From: Coriaria nepalensis | Taxonomy: Eukaryota > Streptophyta > Magnoliopsida > Cucurbitales > Coriariaceae | NCBI GenBank assembly: GCA_027186245.1 | Contig: CP114482.1 | Location: forward strand, 17,875,209 to 17,939,208 | Length of the DNA stretch: 64,000 nt | Reading direction: 5' to 3' | Shown here: positions 9,682 through 22,197 of the stretch, piece by piece | How positions within the stretch are numbered: position 1 is the stretch's first letter | Layout: every line of letters begins with the position of its first letter | Program-made: the position numbers and the translations under genes | The notes under the pieces: generated by a model | Told to the model about the DNA's origin: nothing | Seen by the model: the letters and a program-made list of their open reading frames with translations, nothing else | Database searches by the model: none

Positions 9682-12600
9682 TAGCCTTAAAATCATGTCA
9701 TTGAGTCTCTTCTAGTCATCAAATCATTTGAAAGCAATTCGAACGAATTCTATTTTTGCTCTTTAAACAAGACTTTTGTGCATAACTTGCAATAGATATA
9801 TTCAAGCAAACAATCCATTGTTTAGCCTTGAAATCACGTCATTGAGTCTCTTCTAGAAATTAAATCATTTCAAAGCAATTCTAACGAAATCTATTTTCGT
9901 ACTTAAACCACGACTTTCGTGAATAATTTGTATTAGATATTTTGATGGCAACTATGCGTTTGTATAGCCTTAAAATCATGTCATTGAGTCACTTTTAGTC
10001 AATAAATCATTCGAAATCAATTCAAACGATTTCTATTTTCACATTTCGAACACGATTTTTGTGCAAAACATGCAATTGATCTATTGAAGGAAATTATGCG
10101 TTTGTTTAGCCTTAAAATCATGTCATTGAGTCTTCTCTAGTCATTAAATCAATTAAAAGTAATCGAAAGAATTCTATTTTTTGGCACTTCAAACACGACT
10201 TTCGTTCAGAACTTCCAATTCAACCATTGAGGAGAACTATGCATTCTTTTAGCCTTAAAATCATGTCATTGAGTCTCTTCTAGTCACCAAATCATTTGAA
10301 AGCAATTCGAACGAATTCTATTTCTGCTCTTTGAACGAGACTTTTGTGCATAACTTGCAATTAATATGTTCATGAAAACTATCCATTGTTTAGCCTTGAA
10401 ATCACGTCATTAACTCTCTTCTAGTAATTTAATCATTTCAAAGGAATTCGAACGAAATCTATTTTCGTACTTGAACCACGACTTTCGTGCATAATTTGCA
10501 TTAGATATTTTGATGGCAACGATGCATTTGTATAGCCTTAAATTCATGTCATTGAGTCACTTTTAGTCAATAAATCATTCGAAATCAATTCAAACGATTT
10601 CTATTTTCACATTTCGAACACGATTTTTGTGCAAAAGATGCAATTGATCTATTGAAGGAAATTATGCGTTTGTTTAGCCTTAAAATCATGTCATTGAGTC
10701 TTCTCTAGTCATTAAATCAATTAAAAGTAATTCGAAAGAATTCTATTTTTTGGCACTTCAGACACGACTTTCGTTCAGAACTTCCAATTCAACCATTGAG
10801 CAGAACTATGCATTCTTTTAGCCTTAAAATCATGTCATTGAGTCTCTTCTAGTCATCAAATCATTTGAAAGCAATTCGAACGAATTCTATTTTTGCTCTT
10901 TAAACGAGACTTTTGTGCATAACTTGCAATTGATATATTCATGAAAACTATCCATTGTTTAGCCTTGAAATCACGTCATTGAGTCTCTTCTAGAAATTAA
11001 ATCATTTCAAAGCAATTCTAACGAAATCTATTTTCGTACTTGAACCACGACTTTCGTTCATAATTTGCATTAGATATTTGGATGGCAACTATGCGTTTGT
11101 ATAGCCTTAAAATCATGTCATTGAGTCACTTTTAGTCAATAAATCATTCGAAATCAATTCAAACGATTTCTATTTTCACATTTCGAACACGATTTTTGTG
11201 CAAAACATGCAATTGATCTATTGAAGGAAATTATGCGTTTGTTTAGCCTTAAAATCATGTCATTGAGTCTTCTCTAGTCATGAAATCAATTAAAAGTAAT
11301 TCGAAAGAATTCTATTTTTTGGCACTTCAAACACGACTTTCGTTCAGGACTTCTAATTCAACCATTGAGGAGAACTATGCATTCTTTTAGCCTTAAAATC
11401 ATGTCATTGAGTCTCTTCTACTCATCAAATCATTTGAAACTAATTCGAACGAATTCTATTTTTGCTCTTTAAACGAGACTTTTGTGCATAACTTGCAATA
11501 GATATATTCAAGCAAACTATCCATTGTTTAGCCTTGAAATCACGTCATTCAGTCTCTTCTAGAAATTAAACCATTTCAAAGCAATTCGAACGAAATCTAT
11601 TTTCGTACTTGAACCACGACTTTCGTGCATAATTTCCGTTACATCTTTTGATGGCAACTATGCATTTGTATAGCCTTAAAATCATGTCATTGAGTCACTT
11701 TTAGTCAATAAATCATTCGAAATCAATTCAAACGATTTCTATTTTCACATTTCGAACACGATTTTTGTGCAAAACATGCAATTGATCTATTGAAGGAAAT
11801 TATGCGTTTGTTTAGCCTTAAAATCATGTCATTGAGTCTTCTCTAGTCATGAAATCAATTAAAAGTAATTCGAAAGAATTCTATTTTTTGGCACTTCAAA
11901 CACGACTTTCGTTCAGAACTTCTAATTCAACCATTGAGGAGAACTATGCATTCTTTTAGCCTTAAAATCATGTCATTGAGTCTCTTCTAGTCATCAAATC
12001 ATTTGAAACTAATTCGAACGAATTCTATTTTTGCTCTTTAAACGAGACTTTTGTGCATAACTTGCAATTGATATATTCATGAAAACTATCCATTGTTTAG
12101 CCTTGAAATCACGTCATTAAGTCTCTTCTAGTAATTTAATCATTTCAAAGCAATTGGAACGAAATCTATTTTCGTACTTGAACCACGACTTTCGTGCATA
12201 ATTTGGATTAGATATTTTGATAGCAACTATGCGTTTTTATAGCCTTAAAATCATGTCATTGAGTCACTTTTAGTCAATAAATCATTCGAAATCAATTCAA
12301 ACGATTTCTATTTTCACATTTCGAACACGATTTTTGTGCAAAACATGCAATTGATCTATTGAAGGAAATTATGCGTTTGTTTAGCCTTAAAATCATGTCA
12401 TTGAGTCTTCTCTAGTCATTAAATGATTTAAAAGTAATTCGAAAGAATTCTATTTTTTGGCACTTCAAACACGACTTTCGTTTAGAACTTCCAATTCAAC
12501 CATTGAGGAGAACTATGCATTCTTTTAGCCTTAAAATCATGTCATTGAGTCTCTTCTAATCATCAAATCATTTGAAACTAATTCGAACGAATTCTATTTT

Positions 12601-15370
12601 TGCACTTTAAACGAGACTTTTGTGCATAACTTGCAATAGATATATTCAAGCAAACTATCCATCGTTTAGCCTTGAAATCACGTCATTAAGTCTCTTCTAC
12701 TAATTTAATCATTTCAAAGCAATGCGACCGAAATCTATATTCATACTTAAACCACGACTTTCGTGCATAATTTGCATTAGATATTTTGATAGCAACTATG
12801 CGTTTGTATAGCCTTAAAATCATGTCATTGAGTCACTTTTAGTCAATAAATCATTCGAAATCAATTCAAACGATTTCTATTTTCACATTTCGAACACGAT
12901 TTTTGTGCAAAACATGCAATTGATCTATTGAAGGAAATTATGCGTTTGTTTAGCCTTAAAATCATGTCATTGAGTCTTCTCTAGTCATTAAATCAATTAA
13001 AAGTAATTCGAAAGAATTCTATTTTTTGGTACTTCAAACACGACTTTCGTTTAGAACTTCCAATTCAACCATTGAGGAGAACTATGCATTCTGTTAGCCT
13101 TAAAATCATGTCATTGAGTCTCTTCTAGTCATCAAATCATTTGAAACTAATTCGAACGAATTCTATTTTTGCTCTTTAAACGAGACTTTTGTGCATAATT
13201 TGCAATTGATATATTCATGAAAACTATCCATTGCTTAGCCTTGAAATCACGTCATTGAGTCTCTTCTAGAAATTAAATCATTTCAAAGCAATTCTAACGA
13301 AATCTATTTTCGTACTTGAACCACGACTTTCGTGCATAATTTCCCTTACATCTTTTGATGGCAACTATGCGTTTGTATAGCCTTAAAATCATGTCATTGA
13401 GTCACTTTTAGTCAATAAATCATTCGAAATCAATTCAAACGATTTCTATTTTCACATTTCGAACACGATTTTTGTGCAAAACATGCAATTGATCTATTGA
13501 AGGAAATTATGCGTTTGTTTAGCCTTAAAATCATGTCATTGAGTCTTCTCTAGTCATTAAATGAATTAAAAGTAATTCGAAAGAATTCTATTTTTTGGCA
13601 CTTCAAACACGACTTTCGTTTAGAACTTCCAATTCAACCATTGAGGAGAACTATGCATTCTGTTAGCCTTAAAATCATGTCATTGAGTCTCTTCTAGTCA
13701 TCAAATCATTTGAAACTAATTCGAACGAATTCTATTTTTGCTCTTTAAACGAGACTTTTGTGCATAACTTGCAATTGATATATTCATGAAAACTATCCAT
13801 TGTTTAGCCTTGAAATCACGTCATTAACTCTCTTCTAGTAATTTAATCATTTCAAAGCAATTCGAACGAAATCTATTTTCGTACTTGAACCACGACTTTC
13901 GTGCATAATTTGCATTAGATATTTTGATGGCAACGATGCATTTGTATAGCCTTAAATTCATGTCATTGAGTCACTTTTAGTCAATAAATCATTCGAAATC
14001 AATTCAAACGATTTCTATTTTCACATTTCGAACACGATTTTTGTGCAAAACATGCAATTGATCTATTGAAGGAAATTATGCGTTTGTTTAGCCTTAAAAT
14101 CATGTCATTGAGTCTTCTCTAGTCATTAAATCAATTCAAAGTAATTCGAAAGAATTCTATTTTTTGGCACTTCAAACACGACTTTCGTTCAGAACTTCCA
14201 ATTCAACCATTCAGCAGAACTATGCATTCTTTTAGCCTTAAAATCATGTCATTGAGTCTCTTCTAGTAATCAAATCATTTGAAACTAATTCGAACGAATT
14301 CTATTTTTGCTCTTTAAACGAGACTTTTGTGCATAACTTGCAATTGATATATTCATGAAAACTATCCACTGTTTAGCCTTGAAATCACGTCATTGAGTCT
14401 CTTCTAGAAATTAAATCATTTCAAAGCAATTCTAACGAAATCTATTTCCGTACCTAAACCATGACTTTCGTGCATAATTTCCGTTACATCTTTTGATGGC
14501 AACTATGCGTTTGTATAGCCTTAAAATTATGTCATTGAGTCACTTTTAGTCAATAAATCATTCGAAATCAATTCAAACGATTTCTATTTTCGCATTTCAA
14601 ACACTACTGTTGTGCAAAACATGCAATTGATCTATTGAAGGCAATTATGCGTTTGTTTAGCCTTAAAATCATGTCATTGAGTCATCTCTAGTCATTAAAT
14701 CAATTAAAAGTAATTCGGAAGAATTCTATTTTTTGGCACTTCAAACACGACTTTCGTTCAGAACTTCCAATTCAACCATTGAGGACACTTATGCATTCTT
14801 TTAGCCTTAAAATCATGTCATTGAGTCTCTTCTAGTCATCAAATCATTTGAAACTAATTCGAACGAATTCTATTTTTGCACTTTAAACGAGACTTTTGTG
14901 CATAACTTGCAATAGATATATTCAAGCAAACTATCCATTGTTTAGCCTTGAAATCACGTCATTAAGTCTCTTCTAGTAATTTAATCATTTCAAAGCAATT
15001 GGAACGAAATCTATTTTCGTACTTGAACCACGACTTTCGTGCATAATTTGGATTAGATATTTTGATAGCAACTATGCGTTTGTATAGCCTTAAAATCATG
15101 TCATTGAGTCACTTTTAGTCAATAAATCATTCGAAATCAATTCAAACGATTTCTATTTTCACATTTCGAACACGATTTTTGTGCAAAACATGCAATTGAT
15201 CTATTGAAGGAAATTATGCGTTTGTTTAGCCTTAAAATCATGTCATTGAGTCTTCTCTAGTCATGAAATCAATTAAAAGTAATTCGAAAGAATTCTATTT
15301 TTTGGCACTTCAAACACGACTTTCGTTCAGGACTTCTAATTCAACCATTGAGGAGAACTATGCATTCTTT
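9682..15370. repeat. Mixed units U18-U27
   Basis: Unit starts are 9682, 10250, 10819, 11388, 11957, 12526, 13095, 13664, 14233 and 14802. Most have left-type C1 and D1 alleles. Partial longer periods are visible. U19 and U25 share CATTAACTCTCTTCTAG, GCAACGATGCATTTG and AAATTCATG, six units (3414 bp) apart. U21 and U28 share the preceding TTCAGGACTTCTAATTC, seven units (3983 bp) apart. U22 and U27 share GCAATTGGAACG and TTTGGATTAG. U18 largely repeats U16 in its A and B monomers (AAACAATCCATTG, GTGAATAATTTGTATTAG), two units away. This looks like an older super-repeat array blurred by later exchange. Confidence 0.8.
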
Positions 15371-17077
15371 TAGCCTTAAAATCATGTCATTGAGTCTCTT
15401 CTAGTCATCAAATCATTTGAAACTAATTCGAACGAATTCTATTTTTGCTCTTTAAACGAGACTTTTGTGCATAACTTGCAATTGATATATTCATGAAAAC
15501 TATCCATTGTTTAGCCTTGAAATCACGTCATTGAGTCTCTTCTAGAAATTAAATCATTTCAAAGCAATTCTAACGAAATCTATTTTCGTACTTGAACCAC
15601 GACTTTCGTGCATAATTTCCGTTACATCTTTTGATGGCAACTATGCGTTTGTATAGCCTTAAAATCATTTCATTGAGTCACTTTTAGTCAATAAATCATT
15701 CGAAATCAATTCAAACGATTTCTATTTTCGCATTTCAAACACGATTGTTGTGCAAAACATGCAATTGATCTATTGAAGGCAATTATGTGTTTGTTTAGCC
15801 TTAAAATCATGTCATTGAGTCATCTCTAGTCATTAAATCAATTAAAAGTAATTCGGAAGAATTCTATTTTTTGGCACTTCAAACACGACTTTCGTTCAGA
15901 ACTTCCAATTCAACCATTGAGGACACTTATGCATTCTTTTAGCCTTAAAATCATGTCATTGAGCCTCTTCTAGTCATCAAATCATTTGAAACTAATTCGA
16001 ACGAATTCTATTTTTGCACTTTAAACGAGACTTTTGTGCATAACTTGCAATAGATATATTCAAGCAAACTATCCATCGTTTAGCTTTGAAATCACGTCAT
16101 TAAGTCTCTTTTAGTAATTTAATCATTTCGAAGCAATTCGAACGAAATCTATTTTCGTACTTGAACCACGACTTTCGTGCATAATTTCCGTTACATCTTT
16201 TGATGGCAACTATGCGTTTATATAACCTTAAAATCATGTCATTGAGTCACTTTTAGTCAATAAATCATTCGAAATCAATTCAAACGATTTCTATTTTCAC
16301 ATTTCGAACACGATTTTTGTGCAAAACATGCAATTGATCTATTGAAGGAAATTATGCGTTTGTTTAGCCTTAAAATCATGTCATTGAGTCTTCTCTAGTC
16401 ATTAAATCAATTAAAAGTAATTCGACAGAATTCTATTTTTTGGCACTTCAAACACGACTTTCGTTCAGAACTTCCAATTCAACCATTGAGGAGAACTATG
16501 CATTCTTTTAGCCTTAAAATCATGTCATTGAGTCTCTTCTAGTCATCAAATCATTTGAAACTAATTCGAACGAATTCTATTTTTGCTCTTTAAACTAGAC
16601 TTTTGTGCATAACTTGCAATTGATATATTCATGAAAACTATCCATTGTTTAGCCTTGAAATCACGTCATTAAGTCTCTTCTAGTAATTTAATCATTTCCA
16701 AATTATTGGAACGAAATCTATTTTCGTACTTGAACCACAACTTTCGTGCATAATTTGGATTAGATATTTTGATAGCAACTATGCGTTTGTATAGCCTTAA
16801 AATCATGTCATTGAGTCACTTTTAGTCAATAAATCATTCGAAATCAATTCAAACGATTTCTATTTTCACATTTCGAACACGATTTTTGTGCAAAACATGC
16901 AATTGATCTATTGAAGGAAATTATGCGTTTGTTGAGCCTTAAAATCATGTCATTGAGTCTTCTCTAGTCATTAAATCAATTAAAAGTAATTCGAAAGAAT
17001 TCTATTTTTTGGCACTTCAAACACGACTTTCGTTTAGAACTTCCAATTCAACCATTGAGGAGAACTATGCATTCTGT
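15371..17077. repeat. 1707-bp super-repeat, copy 1 (U28-U30)
   Basis: Three units starting at 15371, 15940 and 16509. The middle unit carries CATCGTTTAGCTTTG and ATTTCGAAGCAATTCG in B, with GACAGAATTC in D. The third carries ACGAAATC after TTATTGG in B and GTTGAGCC at the C-to-D junction. Each of these rare marks returns 1707 bp later, except that the ATTATTGG patch in U30 is AATTGG in U33 and comes back in U35. Unlike later copies, U28 starts after TTCAGGACTTCTAATTC, a junction shared with U21. Confidence 0.88.
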
Positions 17078-18784
17078 TAGCCTTAAAATCATGTCATTGA
17101 GTCTCTTCTAGTCATCAAATCATTTGAAACTAATTCGAACGAATTCTATTTTTGCTCTTTAAACGAGACTTTTGTGCATAACTTGCAATTGATATATTCA
17201 TGAAAACTATCCATTGTTTAGCCTTGAAATCACGTCATTGAGTCTCTTCTAGAAATTAAATCATTTCAAAGCAATTCTAACGAAATCTATTTTCGTACTT
17301 GAACCCCGACTTTCGTGCATAATTTCCGTTACATCTTTTGATGGCAACTATGCGTTTGTATAGCCTTAAAATCATTTCATTGAGTCACTTTTAGTCAATA
17401 AATCATTCGAAATCAATTCAAACGATTTCTATTTTTGCATTTCAAACACGACTGTTGTGCAAAACCTGCAATTAATCTATTGAAGGCAATTATGTGTTTG
17501 TTTAGCCTTAAAATCATGTCATTGAGTCATCTCTAGTCATTAAATCAATTAAAAGTAATTCGGAAGAATTCTATTTTTTGGCACTTCAAACACGACTTTC
17601 GTTCAGAACTTCCAATTCAACCATTGAGGACACTTATGCATTCTTTTAGCCTTAAAATCATGTCATTGAGTCTCTTCTAGTCATCAAATCATTTGAAACT
17701 AATTCGAACGAATTCTATTTTTGCACTTTAAACGAGACTTTTGTGCATAACTTGCAATAGATATATTCAAGCAAACTATCCATCGTTTAGCTTTGAAATC
17801 ACGTCATTAAGTCTCTTCTAGTAATTTAATCATTTCGAAGCAATTCGAACGAAATCTATTTTCGTACTTGAACCACGACTTTCGTGCATAATTTCCGTTA
17901 CATCTTTTGATGGCAACTATGCGTTTGTATAGCCTTAAAATCATGTCATTGAGTCACTTTTAGTCAATAAATCATTCGAAATCAATTCAAACGATTTCTA
18001 TTTTCACATTTCGAACACGATTTTTGTGCAAAACATGCAATTGATCTATTGAAGGAAATTATGCGTTTGTTTAGCCTTAAAATCATGTCATTGAGTCTTC
18101 TCTAGTCATTAAATCAATTAAAAGTAATTCGACAGAATTCTATTTTTTGGCACTTCAAACACGACTTTCGTTCAGAACTTCCAATTCAACCATTGAGGAG
18201 AACTATGCATTCTTTTAGCCTTAAAATCATGTCATTGAGTCTCTTCTAGTCATCAAATCATTTGAAACTAATTCGAACGAATTCTATTTTTGCTCTTTAA
18301 ACGAGACTTTTGTGCATAACTTGCAATTGATATATTCATGAAAACTATCCATTGTTTAGCCTTGAAATCACGTCATTAAGTCTCTTCTAGTAATTTAATC
18401 ATTTCAAAGCAATTGGAACGAAATCTATTTTCGTATTTGAACCACGACTTTCGTGCATAATTTGGATTAGATATTTTGATAGCAACTATGCGTTTGTATA
18501 GCCTTAAAATCATGTCATTGAGTCACTTTTAGTCAATAAATCATTCGAAATCAATTCAAACGATTTCTATTTTCACATTTCGAACACGATTTTTGTGCAA
18601 AACATGCAATTGATCTATTGAAGGAAATTATGCGTTTGTTGAGCCTTAAAATCATGTCATTGAGTCTTCTCTAGTCATTAAATCAATTAAAAGTAATTCG
18701 AAAGAATTCTATTTTTTGGCACTTCAAACACGACTTTCGTTTAGAACTTCCAATTCAACCATTGAGGAGAACTATGCATTCTGT
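17078..18784. repeat. 1707-bp super-repeat, copy 2 (U31-U33)
   Basis: Three units starting at 17078, 17647 and 18216, each exactly 1707 bp from its partner in copy 1. Shared rare marks are CATCGTTTAGCTTTG (about 17783 against 16076), GACAGAATTC (18130 against 16423) and GAGCC at the C-to-D junction (18641 against 16934). The first unit opens with CTGTTAG, and its D is of the D2 type followed by GGACACTTATGC. Only scattered point differences separate the copies by eye. Confidence 0.88.
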
Positions 18785-19922
18785 TAGCCTTAAAATCATG
18801 TCATTGAGTCTCTTCTAGTCATCAAATCATTTGAAACTAATTCGAACGAATTCTATTTTTGCTCTTTAAACGAGACTTTTGTGCATAACTTGCAATTGAT
18901 ATATTGATGAAAACTATCCATTGTTTAGCCTTGAAAACACGTCATTGAGTCTCTTCTAGAAATTAAATCATTTCAAAGCAATTCTAACGAAATCTATTTT
19001 CGTACTTGAACCACGACTTTCGTGCATAATTTCCGTTACATCTTTTGATGGCAACTATGCGTTTGTATAGCCTTAAAATCATTTCATTGAGTCACTTTTA
19101 GTCAATAAATCATTCGAAATCAATTCAAACGATTTCTATTTTTGCATTTCAAACACGACTGTTGTGCAAAACCTGCAATTGATCTATTGAAGGCAATTAT
19201 GTGTTTGTTTTGCCTTAAAATCATGTCATTGAGTCATCTCTAGTCATTAAATCAATTAAAAGTAATTCGGAAGAATTCTATTTTTTGGCACTTCAAACAC
19301 GACTTTCGTTCAGAACTTCCAATTCAACCATTGAGGACACTTATGCATTCTTTTAGCCTTAAAATCATGTCATTGAGTCTCTTCTAGTCATCAAATCATT
19401 TGAAACTAATTCGAACGAATTCTATTTTTGCACTTTAAACGAGACTTTTGTGCATAACTTGCAATTGATATATTCATGAAAACTATCCATTGTTTAGCCT
19501 TGAAATCACGTCATTAAGTCTCTTCTAGTAATTTAATCATTTCAAAATTATTGGAACGAAATCTATTTTCGTACTTGAACCACGACTTTCGTGCATAATT
19601 TGGATTAGATATTTTGATAGCAACTATGCGTTTGTATAGCCTTAAAATCATGTCATTGAGTCACTTTTAGTCAATAAATCATTCGAAATCAATTCAAACG
19701 ATTTCTATTTTCACATTTCGAACACGATTTTTGTGCAAAACATGCAATTGATCTATTGAAGGAAATTATGCGTTTGTTTAGCGTTAAAATCATGTCATTG
19801 AGTCTTCTCTAGTCATTAAATCAATTAAAAGTAATTCGAAAGAATTTTATTTTTCGGCACTTCAAACACGACTTTCGTTCAGAACTTCCAATTCAACCAT
19901 TGAGGAGAACTATGCATTCTTT
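18785..19922. repeat. 1707-bp super-repeat, partial copy 3 (U34-U35)
   Basis: U34 (18785) continues the pattern of U28 and U31, including ATTTTTGCATTTC in C and TGTGTTTGTTT at the C-to-D junction. U35 (19354) begins like U29 and U32 with GCACTTTAAACGAG. Part way through its A monomer it switches to the tail ATTCATGAAAACTATCC, then to a B with ATTATTGGAACG like U30. The third copy therefore ends in a unit that joins two positions of the super-repeat. Confidence 0.8.
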
Positions 19923-22197
19923 TAGCCTTAAAATCATGTCATTGAGTCTCTTCTAGTCATCAAATCATTTGAAAGCAATTCGAACGAATTCTATTTTTGC
20001 TCTTTAAACAAGACTTTTGTGCATAACTTGCAATAGATATATTCAAACAAACTATCCGTTGTTTAGCCTTGAAATCAGGTCATTGAGTCTCTTCTAGAAA
20101 TTAAATCATTTCAAAGCAATTCGAACGAAATCTATTTTCGTACTTGAACCACGACTGTCGTGCATAATTTCCGTTACATCTTTTGATGGCAACTATGCGC
20201 TTGTATAGCCTTAAAATCATGTCATTGAGTCACTTTTAGTCAATAAATCATTCGAAATCAATTCAAACGATTTCTATTTTCGCATTTCAAACACGACTGT
20301 TGTGCAAAACATGCAATTGATCTATTGAAAGCAATTATGCGTTTGTTTAGCCTTAAAATGATGTCATTGAGTCTTCTCTAGTCATTAAATCAATTAAAAG
20401 TAATTCGGAAGAATTCTATTTTTTGGCACTTGAAACACGACTTTCGTTCAGAACTTCCAATTCAACCATTGAGGACACTTATGCATTCTTTTAGCCTTAA
20501 AATCATGTCATTGAGTCTCTTCAAGTCATCAAATCATTTGAAAGCAATTTGAATGAATTCTATTTTTGCTCTTTAAACGGGACTTTTGTGCATAACTTGC
20601 AATAGATATATTCAAGCAAACAATCCATTGTTTAGCCTTGAAATCACGTCATCGAGTCTCTTCTAGAAATTAAATCATTTCAAAGCAATTCTAACGAAAT
20701 CTATTTTCGTACTTAAACCACGACTTTCGTGAATAATTTGTATTACATATTTTGATGGCAACTATGCGTTTGTATAGCCATAAAATCATGTCATTGAGTC
20801 ACTTTTAGTCAATAAATCATTCGAAATCAATTCAAACGATTTCGATTTTCGCATTTCAAGCACGACTGTTGTGCAAAACATGCAATTGATCTATTGAAGG
20901 CAATTATGCGTTTGTTTAGCCTTAAAATCGTGTCATTGAGTCATCTGTAGTCATTAAATCAATTAAAAGTAATTTGGAAGAATTCTATTTTTTGGCACTT
21001 GAAACACGACTTTTGTTCAGAACTTCCAATTCAACCACTGAGGACACTTATGCATTCTTTTAGCCTTAAAATCATGTCATTGAGTCTCTTCAAGTCATCA
21101 AATCATTTGAAAGCAATTTGAATGAATTCTATTTTTGCTCTTTAAACGGGACTTTTGTGCATAACTTGCAATAGATATATTCAAGCAAACAATCCATTGT
21201 TTAGCCTTGAAATCACGTCATTGAGTCTCTTCTAGAAATTAAATCATTTCAAAGCAATTCTAACGAAATCTATTTTCGTACTTAAACCACGACTTTCGTG
21301 AATAATTTGTATTAGATATTTTGATGGCAACTATGCGTTTGTATAGCCTTAAAATCATGTCATTGAGTCACTTTTAGTCAATAAATCATTCGAAATCAAT
21401 TCAAATGATTTCTATTTTCGCATTTCAAGCACGACTGTTGTGCAAAACATGCAATTGATCTATTGAAGGCAATTATGCGTTTGTTTAGCCTTAAAATCAT
21501 GTCATTGAGTCATCTGTAGTCATTAAATCAATTAAAAGTAATTTGGAAGAATTCTATTTTTTGGCACTTCAAACACGACTTTTGTTCAGAACTTCCAATT
21601 CAACCATTGAGGACACTTATGCATTCTTTTAGCCTTAAAATCATGTCATTGAGTCTCTTCTAGTCATCAAATCATTTGAAAGCAAGTCGAACGCATTCTA
21701 TTTTTGCTCTTTAAACGAGACTTTTGTGCATAACTTGCAATAGATATATTCAAGCAAACTATCCATTGTTCAGCCTTGAAATGACGTCATTGAGTCTCTT
21801 CTAGAAATTAAATCATTTCAAAGCAATTCTAACGAAATCTATATTCGTACTTAAACCACGACTTTCGTGCCTAATTTTCATTAGATATTTTGATGGCAAC
21901 TATGCGTTTGTATAGCCTTAAAATCATGTCATTGAGTCACTTTTAGTCAATAAATCATTCGAAATCAATTCAAACGATTTCTATTTTCACATTTCGAACA
22001 CGATTTTTGTGCAAAACATGCAATTGATCTATTGAAGGAAATTATGCGTTTGTTTAGCCTTAAAATCATGTCATTGAGTCTTCTCCAGTCATTAAATCAA
22101 TTAAAAGTAATTCGAAAGAATTCTATTTTTTGGCACTTCAAACACGACTTTGTTTAGAACTTCCAATTCAACCATTGAGGGGAACTATGCATTCTTT
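19923..22197. repeat. Mixed units U36-U39 with an adjacent unit duplication
   Basis: Unit starts are 19923, 20492, 21061 and 21630. U37 and U38 look like a recent one-unit duplication: both have CTTCAAGTCATC, GCAATTTGAATG, AAACGGGAC and GTGAATAATTTGTATTA in A and B, and TTTCAAGCACGACTG in C. U38-U39 also resemble U16-U17 (CTGTAGTCATT, AATTTGGAAG, GCAAGTCGAACGCATTC). U36 has AAATCAGGTCATTG and ACGACTGTCGTGC, the first left-hand sign of the allele that is common at 28-39 kb. U39 is 568 bp because of a lost C in its D monomer (ACTTTGTTTAG). Confidence 0.82.
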
